From positions 62,001 through 126,000 of the forward strand of contig NZ_JACJTU010000018.1 of assembly GCF_014698835.1 (NCBI RefSeq): a stretch of 64,000 bases of DNA. Reading direction: 5' to 3'. The notes beneath the pieces were generated by a model. That model was not told the DNA's origin. It did no database searches and saw only the letters and a list, made by a program, of their open reading frames with translations. The number at the start of each line of letters is the position of its first letter. Within the stretch, counting starts at the first letter, position 1. Below are positions 1-8,200 of this stretch, in pieces. Both the position numbers and the translations under genes were made by a program. The stretch is from Nostoc paludosum FACHB-159 (GTDB taxonomy: Bacteria; Cyanobacteriota; Cyanobacteriia; Cyanobacteriales; Nostocaceae).

Positions 1-1
1 T

Positions 2-949
2 GCCACTTCTGATTCACCAGCTTCATCTAAGACTACAGAAAAGCAAACAGTACGAATTGTGCGTTCAAAACAACTTACTGGTCTAGCAGTATTAGAAAAG
101 CAGGGATCTTTAGAAAAGCGATTGGAACCTTTGGGTTTTAAAGTACAGTGGACTGAGTTTGCAGCCGGGCCGCAACAGCTAGAAGCTCTAAATGCAAACG
201 GACTTGATATTGCATCTACAGCCGAGTCGCCTCCTGTATTTTCACAAGCAGCAGGAGCGCCTCTTGTTTATTTAGCTACTACATACCCTAGTGGTAAAGC
301 AGTTTCACTTTTAGTTCCGGTAAACTCTCCAATTAAAAGTGTTGCTGACTTAAAAGGCAAAAAAGTAGCTTTCCAAAAAGCTTCTATAGGTCACTACTTA
401 TTAGTCAAAGCATTAGAAAAAGCAGGACTAAAACTAAGCGATGTCCAATCAGTTTTTCTGCCACCACCAGATGCTAATGTGGCTTTTAGCCAAGGCAAAG
501 TAGATGCTTGGTTTATTTGGGAGCCATTCGTTACCAGAAATGTGCAAAACAAATCAGGCCGTGTTTTGGTGGATGGAGGTGAGTTGCGGGATACTGGCAA
601 TTTTTATTCAACTTCACGTCAGTTTTATGAAGCACATCCTGATGTGATTAAAGTATTTCTAGAAGAATTAGAAAAGTCAGAAATCTGGACTAAGGAACAT
701 CCCAAAGAAGTAGCACAACTACTTGCTCCTGTGACTCAACTAGATTCCTCTCTTCTAGAAACTATGCATAGTCAATATAGCTACGGAGTGCTACCAATTA
801 CTGAGAAAACTATTACCAAGCAGCAAGAGGTTGCAGATAAATGGTACAGCCTCGGACTTATACCAAAAAAGGTGGATGTGAAAGTTGGATTTTTGACGCC
901 TGAAGAGTACGCAAAAATTACTCCTGCTGACGTTTTAGCTAATAAGTAG
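2..949 (+). CDS. SsuA-like sulfonate ABC transporter substrate-binding protein, 5' end missing
   Basis: The reading frame is open from the first bases of the window, so the true start and the lipoprotein signal lie upstream; the GTG at 59 is internal, because the paralogue at 2328-3518 aligns well upstream of it. The visible 315 residues form a periplasmic binding fold of the NMT1/SsuA type. Signature stretches are FAAGPQ, the AESPPVFSQAAG ligand-pocket segment and FLPPPDANVAFSQG followed by W-x-x-W. The family delivers alkanesulfonates, taurine or related anions to an SsuB/SsuC permease, which is not in the window and may lie upstream. It is very close to the 2328-3518 product and less so to the 3618-4706 product. 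The TauD-like gene follows 119 bp downstream. The exact ligand cannot be read from sequence. Confidence 0.85.
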   Translation, partial: ATSDSPASSKTTEKQTVRIVRSKQLTGLAVLEKQGSLEKRLEPLGFKVQWTEFAAGPQQLEALNANGLDIASTAESPPVFSQAAGAPLVYLATTYPSGKAVSLLVPVNSPIKSVADLKGKKVAFQKASIGHYLLVKALEKAGLKLSDVQSVFLPPPDANVAFSQGKVDAWFIWEPFVTRNVQNKSGRVLVDGGELRDTGNFYSTSRQFYEAHPDVIKVFLEELEKSEIWTKEHPKEVAQLLAPVTQLDSSLLETMHSQYSYGVLPITEKTITKQQEVADKWYSLGLIPKKVDVKVGFLTPEEYAKITPADVLANK

Positions 950-997
950 CCATACCATTTTTAGTTTTGAATTTTGGATTTAGAATCTTTTGTTTGC

Positions 998-1037
998 GAA
1001 GAATAGCGTGAATAAATTTTTCAAATTGCTATTCTTC
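998..1037. promoter_or_regulatory. 10-bp perfect inverted repeat upstream of tauD-like gene
   Basis: GAAGAATAGC (998-1007) and GCTATTCTTC (1028-1037) are perfect complements separated by 20 nt, ending 31 bp before the tauD-like ATG at 1069. It could be an RNA hairpin between the two cistrons or an operator; no T-run follows, so a simple terminator is unlikely. Confidence 0.45.
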
Positions 1038-1068
1038 ACCAGAAAATATTGAAACAGAGGAGAACATT

Positions 1069-1932
1069 ATGCCTACTGCAACTTTAACAGAAGTAAAAAT
1101 CACCCCTATTGATGCTCCGTTAGGAGCGGTAGTTACTGGTTTAGATGCGAGTCAAACTATTGCACCTGAAGTTATATTACAACTTAAAGGAGCTTTGCGC
1201 GATCGCCACATCCTCATCTTTAAAAATCAGCAGCTTTCTGACGAACAATTGTTGAATTTTTCTCTATACTTTGGCGCACTTTTTGTACCATCTGATGAGA
1301 CTCCAGTACTAGCTTCTAAACCTGGAGAAACTCCCGTGGTGATTCTGATTTCTAATGTCGATGGCGGCTATACCGGCACTGGAGAACTCAGTTTTCATTC
1401 TGACCACAAATGGACTCCTACCCCATCTAGCGGTTCGCTCCTTTATGCTTTAGAAATACCTTCTCAAGGCGGAGATACTTATTGGTTAAATACCAATTTG
1501 GCTTATGAAGCTTTGGATGAAGCTACCAAAAAACGGATTGCTAATTTACAGCTAATTACCTATAATCCGTTTTTACAAAACCGAAATGCACCCCGTCCCT
1601 TGTATCGTTGGGACAAGAATATTCCATTAATCAGTCCTGTCTTTCCTCATCCTTTAGTAAGGACACATCCTGAGAGTGGTAAAAAGCATCTTTATTTAGA
1701 TATTGCTACTGAAGTGGAAATTGTCGGCTTAGAACCTGAAGAAGGATCTAAATTGATTGAACAGTTGCGTCAACATCTCAACCAGCCCCAATTCTACTAT
1801 CAACACAAATGGTCTGTAGGTGATATCGTCTATTGGGATAATCAAGCTACTTTGCACTACCGTCAAGCATTCGATCCCAATGAACGAAGGGTATTAAAAC
1901 GAGTTAGCCTTGCAGGTAGTCGTCCTTTTTAG
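1069..1932 (+). CDS. tauD: TauD/TfdA-family Fe(II)/2-oxoglutarate dioxygenase
   Basis: A 287-aa cytoplasmic enzyme of the taurine dioxygenase family, which hydroxylates sulfonates or related compounds so that sulfite or another fragment is released, using 2-oxoglutarate and O2. The iron facial triad is visible as H110-x-D112 (in FHSDHKW) and H263 (TLHYRQ), and R274 is placed to bind the 2-oxoglutarate carboxylate. Length is normal for the family. The ATG at 1069 has an AGAGGAG-like ribosome binding site 8-13 bases upstream. It is sandwiched between two SsuA-like binding proteins, which supports organosulfonate use as a sulfur source. The family also contains dioxygenases for 2,4-D and other substrates, so the substrate is an inference from context. 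Confidence 0.85.
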   Translation: MPTATLTEVKITPIDAPLGAVVTGLDASQTIAPEVILQLKGALRDRHILIFKNQQLSDEQLLNFSLYFGALFVPSDETPVLASKPGETPVVILISNVDGGYTGTGELSFHSDHKWTPTPSSGSLLYALEIPSQGGDTYWLNTNLAYEALDEATKKRIANLQLITYNPFLQNRNAPRPLYRWDKNIPLISPVFPHPLVRTHPESGKKHLYLDIATEVEIVGLEPEEGSKLIEQLRQHLNQPQFYYQHKWSVGDIVYWDNQATLHYRQAFDPNERRVLKRVSLAGSRPF

Positions 1933-1948
1933 TTTACGTAATTGAAGT

Positions 1949-1972
1949 AGAGACGCAGTTGTTCGCGTCTCT
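1949..1972 (+). terminator. GAGACGC-type hairpin after tauD-like gene
   Basis: AGAGACGC (1949-1956), loop of 8, GCGTCTCT (1965-1972): a perfect 8-bp stem starting 17 bp after the stop codon. It belongs to the same family as the hairpins at 35688 and 55995. No strong T-run follows, so it may act as an RNA 3'-end stabiliser rather than a classical terminator. Confidence 0.5.
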
Positions 1973-2327
1973 CGAAAATTTAAATATAGCTAAGAATCAT
2001 CAATAGTCACTGTAGAGCTTTAGTGATGCTAAATCTTTAAACATCTATCTAAAATTTTTACCTATTACTATTTGATATATTGTGGTAATAAATAATGTTA
2101 TAAAAGTTAAAATTTGAAAAATATGTATTGTTTAAATTGCAGCAAATATCAACTTTAATTTTTAAATTTTCCTCAATTATTATCAATACTAATTGATAGT
2201 ATGTATGAAAATATCTTATATTTTCTCGTAATAATTCGTGTTGATCAATACTTTATTAAAACAGAAAAATAGATAATATTTAGACTTGAAATAACAGTTT
2301 CTCCTCCTAACAAACAAAGGACAAATT
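1973..2327. other. AT-rich intergenic region upstream of second SsuA-like gene
   Basis: About 350 bases of strongly AT-rich sequence with no convincing reading frame. It probably holds the promoter of the 2328-4706 gene pair, but I cannot pick a specific -35/-10 pair with confidence. Confidence 0.4.
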
Positions 2328-3518
2328 GTGATTAAACTTTTTTCTGTTTTACTACACTTTCAGCCGTTTACTAATTCGCCACAATCTAAAACTGCAAATG
2401 TCAAGCTAATATTTCAACAAAGTCTAAATATCCTAGATTTGAGATCCAAATCTAAACTTAACCGAAATTATTATGTATCCCTACTAATAACTGCTTGTTA
2501 TTTAGCAATACCAATCAGCATAGTAGGTTGCAGTAACGAAAACCAAGTTACTCAAAAACAAGTATCTTCTACTAAGACAGAAGTCAAAAACCAACCAGTT
2601 TCTAATACTACAGAAAAGCAAGAAGTACGAGTTGTTTATTCTAAGCTCGGTTCTCTTGCAGTTATGAGGAAACTGGGTACTTTAGAAAAAAGTTTGGCTG
2701 CAAAGAATTTCACCGTTAAGTGGCTGGAGTTCGCTGCTGGGCCGCAAGCTTTAGAAGCGTTAAATGCTGGTTCTCTTGACATTGCGGCCACTGCTGAATC
2801 GCCTCCTATATTTGCCCAAGCGGCAGGTACACCTCTTGTTTACGTAACCAGTACAGCCTTTAATGGTAAAGGAGTCTCTTTTCTTGTACCAGCAAATTCT
2901 CCCATTAAAACTGTTGCTGATTTTAAGGGTAAAAGAGTTTCTTTTCAAAAAGCCTCTATTGCCCATTATGTTTTACTAAAAGCATTACAAAAAGAGGGAC
3001 TAAAACTCACTGATGTGAAATCTGTTTTTCTACCGCCTCCAGATGCAAATGTCGCTTTTAGCCAGGGAGGAATTGATGTTTGGGTAACTTGGGAACCATA
3101 CATCACAAGAGCTGTACAAAAAAATATTGGTCGTGTCTTAAGAGATGGGCAAGGACTCCAGGATCTCGGAGGTTTTTATTCTACGTCGCGTAAATTCGCT
3201 AAAGAACATCCTGAAGTTTTAAAAATTTTCTTGGAAGAACTTTTAAAAGCAGATGAATGGTCTCAGAAAAACCCCGATAAATTGGCAGAACTTGTTTCTC
3301 CTGACGTTGGTATTGATATCCCTACCTTAAAACAAATTCAAGCCAAATCAGCATATGGGCTGATACCAATTACTGAAGAAATTGTTGATAAACAACAAAA
3401 AATTGCTGATTTGTGGTATGCCCAAGGGCTTTTACCTAAAAAAGTTAATGTTAGAGACGGTGTACTAACTCCAGAAGAATATGCTGCTTTTACACCACAA
3501 TCAATCAAGGCTAAATAA
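2328..3518 (+). CDS. SsuA-like sulfonate ABC transporter substrate-binding lipoprotein (paralogue 2)
   Basis: Same family and nearly the same pocket motifs as the gene at the window start (FAAGPQALEALN, AESPPIFAQAAG, FLPPPDANVAFSQG, VTWEPY). From the GTG at 2328, which has a good AAAGGA site 8 bases upstream, the protein is 396 aa, but a hydrophobic segment ending in the lipobox S-I-V-G-C68 only begins near residue 48. A TTG at 2439 would give a normal lipoprotein signal (MRSKSKLN..., Cys at residue 31) but has no clear ribosome site. The mature protein should be lipid-anchored at the plasma membrane facing the periplasm and pass a sulfonate-like ligand to an ABC permease not encoded here. 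The next paralogue starts 99 bp downstream, probably in the same transcript. Confidence 0.85.
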   Translation: MIKLFSVLLHFQPFTNSPQSKTANVKLIFQQSLNILDLRSKSKLNRNYYVSLLITACYLAIPISIVGCSNENQVTQKQVSSTKTEVKNQPVSNTTEKQEVRVVYSKLGSLAVMRKLGTLEKSLAAKNFTVKWLEFAAGPQALEALNAGSLDIAATAESPPIFAQAAGTPLVYVTSTAFNGKGVSFLVPANSPIKTVADFKGKRVSFQKASIAHYVLLKALQKEGLKLTDVKSVFLPPPDANVAFSQGGIDVWVTWEPYITRAVQKNIGRVLRDGQGLQDLGGFYSTSRKFAKEHPEVLKIFLEELLKADEWSQKNPDKLAELVSPDVGIDIPTLKQIQAKSAYGLIPITEEIVDKQQKIADLWYAQGLLPKKVNVRDGVLTPEEYAAFTPQSIKAK

Positions 3519-3617
3519 CAAAGTAAAAATTACTTTGAAAGAATTATCAAGGAAAATTCAATTATTGAAAATCTAATTCTCAAGTAATTAGAGGTCATTT
3601 TATCCAAAAGTGTAAAA

Positions 3618-4706
3618 ATGTTTAGCAATCCTGTAAGAACAAAAACAACAATAATCAGAAAACTAGCATTGTTTGTAATGCCTGGTTTTTTAGCTTTATC
3701 TAGTACCTTAATAAGTTGCACTTCAAGCAGTAATAATACAAATACTGCTAACGAACCAAAAGCAGATACAGCAGCAACAAAAACTGTTAGTTTTAAAACA
3801 AAAGTGTTGCGAATGGGGTATCAAAGCTCTGGTGATTTAGTTCGAGTCAGAGGAGTCTTAGAAAAACGTTTGGAACCTTTGGGTGTGAAAGTAGAGTGGG
3901 CGCAATTTGCCCAAGGGCCACAACTAATGGAAGCAATGAATGTTGGTAAAATAGATGTTGGTTCAGTTGGAGAAACTCCTCCTATATTTGCTCAAGCTGC
4001 GGGTGCAAGAATAGTCTATTTGGCTGGTAGACGCATTACTCCAACTTCAGGTAAAGGAAGTGCGATCGCTGTTCCTAAAAACTCTCCAATTAAAACTTTA
4101 GCTGAGATTAAAGGTCAAAAAGTAGTTTTCCAAAAAGGTTCAGCTTCTCACTATTTCATTATTCAAGCTTTAAAAGAAGTAGGCTTGAAATATAGTGATA
4201 TTCAAGTCTTAAGTATGCCCAATGTAGAAGCCCGTGGTGCATTTATTCAGGGGACTATTCCAGTTTGGGTGACAGGCGATCCTCATTTAGCTTTAGTGGA
4301 AAAACTCCACGGTGCACGTGTGTTGCGAGATGCTACAAATATTGGTACTCCAGGCGGATATTATGTAGGAACACGCGAGTTTGCTAGAGACAATCCCGAA
4401 TTAGTTCGCGTCATCTTAGAAGAGATTGATAAAAACGGCCAGTGGGCAGAAGCAAATCGTAAAGAAGTTGCTAAGCTAATTGCGCCTGTACTCAAAATCG
4501 ATCTGCCTATTCAAGAAGTAATTTCCGAACGCGCTAATTATCGCCTTAAAGGAATTACCCCAGAATTGATGAAAGCTCAACAAAACGTTGCAGATTTATT
4601 TTATAACGAAAAAATTCTGCCTAAAAAGATTGATGTTCAGGAAGCATTGCTTACACCTAAAGAATATGCAGCTATTACTCCACCAACGCTAATTAGTGAA
4701 AAATAG
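3618..4706 (+). CDS. SsuA-like aliphatic sulfonate-binding lipoprotein (paralogue 3)
   Basis: A 362-aa lipoprotein with a typical signal: positively charged N-terminus (RTKTTIIRK), hydrophobic core and lipobox L-I-S-C34. It carries the classic SsuA pocket segment VGETPPIFAQAAGA and the family C-terminus with LTPKEYAAITP. It is more diverged from the other two paralogues than they are from each other, lacks their FLPPPDANVAFSQG string (VEARGAFIQG instead) and so probably has a different ligand preference. It is the last gene of the cluster, followed by a strong hairpin terminator at 4882-4917. No SsuB ATPase or SsuC permease gene follows. Confidence 0.87.
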   Translation: MFSNPVRTKTTIIRKLALFVMPGFLALSSTLISCTSSSNNTNTANEPKADTAATKTVSFKTKVLRMGYQSSGDLVRVRGVLEKRLEPLGVKVEWAQFAQGPQLMEAMNVGKIDVGSVGETPPIFAQAAGARIVYLAGRRITPTSGKGSAIAVPKNSPIKTLAEIKGQKVVFQKGSASHYFIIQALKEVGLKYSDIQVLSMPNVEARGAFIQGTIPVWVTGDPHLALVEKLHGARVLRDATNIGTPGGYYVGTREFARDNPELVRVILEEIDKNGQWAEANRKEVAKLIAPVLKIDLPIQEVISERANYRLKGITPELMKAQQNVADLFYNEKILPKKIDVQEALLTPKEYAAITPPTLISEK

Positions 4707-4881
4707 AGGACTAGTTGCTAAACTATGCTGGCTCAAAAGCTCAAGTTTCGAGCAATAAAACCTAAATTAATACCAATTGTCTGTAAACTTGCACTGAATA
4801 ATTATCAACTTATTTTTTTGTTTGCGTAGTTTGCATTCCGTTTAAGCGAGATTAAGTGCATTTACATAGACAATTAGTACA

Positions 4882-4917
4882 AAAAGACAGTAGAATTCAT
4901 AATTTCTACTGTCTTTT
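4882..4917 (+). terminator. Strong rho-independent terminator (possibly bidirectional)
   Basis: AAAAGACAGTAGAA (4882-4895), 8-nt loop and TTCTACTGTCTTTT (4904-4917): a perfect 14-bp stem with A-run and T-run flanks, 175 bp after the third SsuA-like gene. Confidence 0.8.
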
Positions 4918-5100
4918 CTATGTCTGTAGAAACTTTCACTTTTGGCTAACAGTAAAAGTATCTTAGTTTTTTTTATTGTGGCAAAAATTAGACTAGCTTT
5001 GTTTTTGTAAAGATAAGGAAACAAGTAACAAGCTCATCCAAAATGTCATTCATTCAATAAATGTTGAGTTTTATTGAGTAACTAATTTTTTCTTAAATTT

Positions 5101-5247
5101 ATGGGCATTTTAGTAAAAGAACAAAAAGATTTATTTAATTACTTGACTGACTTACTCTAGCGAATGGGTAAGGTTGAATTCGGCTACAAATTTCAGATTG
5201 TTCCTATTGGTGTTGGATCTACAGTTAATAGATTTAACTATAGCTAA
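5101..5247 (+). pseudogene. Possible degraded transposase fragment
   Basis: In one frame this stretch reads a 19-aa peptide, a TAG at 5158, then a 27-aa peptide containing GKVEFGYKFQIV. The G-K-x-x-F-G-Y-K-x-Q string resembles a segment seen in some IS transposases. There are no terminal repeats and the fragment is tiny. The remaining bases of the 4707-5299 gap show only the terminator and AT-rich sequence that should hold the promoter of the downstream kinase gene. Confidence 0.2.
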
Positions 5248-5299
5248 TAACTAATATTTTTCATCTCGCACATATATAAAGAATAGAGATAACCTAACT

Positions 5300-8200
5300 A
5301 TGTTAAATTTACCTGGCTATACGATTTTTAATCAAATATATGAAAGCAATAATTCTTCAGTTTTTAGAGGTCATAGAGACAAGGATTGCCAACCTATAAT
5401 TCTCAAATTTTTAAAACAAGATTATCCTACTCCATCAGCATTAGTAAGATATAAACAAGAATACGAAATTACAAAAAACTTAGATTTGGATGGAGTAATT
5501 AAGGTTTACAGCTTAGAAAAATATCAAAATAGCTTGGTAATGATATTAGAAGATTTTGGCGGTGAGTCATTAAAATCTGTAATTAATCGCCAAACATTTA
5601 CTTTAACAGAATTTTTATTAGTGGCGATCGCAATTACTAAAGCTTTAGGTAAAATCCACCAGAAAAATATTATTCATAAAGATATTAACCCTGGAAATAT
5701 TGTTATTAATCCTAGTACATCCCAAGTCAAAATCATAGATTTTGGCATTTCAACTGTATTAACTCATGAAAATCCCACTATTAAAAATCCTAATGTTTTA
5801 GAAGGAACTATTGCCTACATCTCACCAGAACAGACAGGCAGAATGAACCGAGCAATGGATTATCGTACTGATTTTTACTCGCTTGGTGTCACTTTTTATG
5901 AACTACTAACACAACAATTACCCTGTAATTATATTGATGCAATGGAATTAGTTCATTGCCACATTGCTAAACAACCAATTTCACCTCATGAAATTAATCG
6001 AGAAATACCCGAACCTATTTCAGATATTGTGATGAAGCTGTTAGCCAAAACAGTGGAAGAAAGATATCAAACTACTTGGGGAATTATTTCTGATTTAGAA
6101 ACGTGCCTCACACAATTACAAAGTCAAGGTTATATTTCTAATTTTGTACTTGCACAACAAGATATTTCTAGTAAATTTCAGATTCCACAAAAACTTTATG
6201 GTAGAGAACAAGAAGTTACTACCTTACTAGCAGCTTTTGATCGCGTGAGTGCTGGAACGAAAGAAATGATTTTAGTATCGGGATATTCCGGCATTGGTAA
6301 ATCAGCATTAGTACAAGAAATATATAAACCAATTACTAAAGCTAGAGGTTATTTTATTTCTGGTAAATTCGATCAATTTCAACGTAATATTCCTTATTCA
6401 GCTATAGTTAAAGCCTTTCAGTCATTAGTTAGACAATTATTAACTGAAAGTCAAGAACAACTAAATCAATGGCAAGAAAAACTTTCCAAGGCTCTTGGTG
6501 CTAATGCTCAGGTAATTATTGATGTTATTCCTGAAGTCGAACTGATAATTGGTAAACAATCTCCAGTACAAGAACTAGGGGCTTCAGAAGCTCAAAACCG
6601 CTTTAATTTAGTTTTCCAAAATTTTATCCGTGTGTTTTGTTCATTAGAGCATCCTCTAGTAATTTTTTTAGATGATTTACAGTGGGCTGATTTAGCTACT
6701 CTGAGGTTGCTAGAAGTCATGATGACTGACGAAGAAATCCATTATCTGTTTTTAATTGGAGCATATCGAGATAATGAAGTCGATCCTAGACATCCATTGG
6801 TAATGACTCTTGATTCCCTACGTTCTCAAGCTGCTATTATCAACGATATAACTTTAGTTCCTTTAGCACTTGCACACGTTAACGAGTTAATTACTGAGAC
6901 ACTGCATAGTGACACTTTCACTATTCAACCGTTAGCTGAATTAATCATACGTAAAACTTCTGGAAATCCTTTCTTCGTTAATCAATTTCTCAAAACTCTA
7001 TATCAAGAAAATCTGTTAACTTTTCAACCTCCATCAGCAAATACTAAAGCTTTATGGCAATGGGACATATCCAATATTGAGGCAATAGATATTACTGATA
7101 ATGTTGTAGAGTTAATGATCAGGAAATTAAAGAAACTTCCTGATGCAACACAGCAAGTTTTACAGTTAGCTGCTTGTGCAGGCAATACATTTGATTTACA
7201 CACACTTTCTATTATTAGTGAAAAATCAGCATCAGCAGCTTTTCAAGACCTTTTACCAGCAATTCAAGAAGGTTTGATTTTACCTCTTTCCGATTTAGAA
7301 ATTACGTCAGAAGAAGTAATTAATGCTCGTTTAGTAATTTTCAGTTTTCGATTTCTACATGACCGAGTGCAACAAGCAGCTTACGCACTCATTATCAAAG
7401 AACATAAAAAACAAGTTCATCTCAAAATTGGTCAACTACTATTTCAAAATACTAGTGCTACGGAACTTGAGGAAAAAATATTTGATATTGTCAACCATCT
7501 GAATAGTGGTGTTGAGTTAATTGATGATTTAGAGCAAAAGACTCAATTAGCTGAGTTGAATTTAATCGCAGGTAAAAAAGCTAAAGACTCAATGGCTTAT
7601 GCGGCTGCTAGAGAGTATTTAATCGCGGCTATGGATTGTTTAAATGTAAATACATGGACACAAGACTATAATTTAACTTTAAAAATCTATAAAGAACGAG
7701 CAGAGATTGAGTACTTAAACGGAAATTTTGAGCAATCTGAGGCATTAATCAGATTAATATTAACTCAAGCAAAATCAGCTATTGAAAAAGCAGAAGTTTA
7801 TAATATCCTGATTGTGCAGTATACGTTACTAACTAAATACGAAGAAGCAATTCAAGCTGGGCGGGAAGCACTAGCATTGCTAGGAATTAATTTACCAGAA
7901 AAGGTAGAAGATTTAGAAGCGGTGCTTCCTGGGGAAATAGCTGAAGCCAAAGCTTATTTAGGAGATCAAAAAATTGCTTCATTAATTAATGAAGAAAAAA
8001 TGAAATCTCCTAAACATAAAGTGGCGTTAAAAGTATTGGGTCACATGGGGCCATTAACATTTTTTTCTCATCAAGCTTTATGGAAAATTACTGTTATTAA
8101 AGCAATTAACTTGTCTTTTAAATATGGTTTTGTGGCTGGCGGTTCTTATTGTTACTCTTGCTATGGCATTATGCTGAGTTGCATGTTAGAAGATTCTCAG

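Noticed and set aside
4842..5024. 60-aa minus-strand frame after the SsuA cluster
   Set aside because: It spans the strong terminator hairpin and has no protein-like features.
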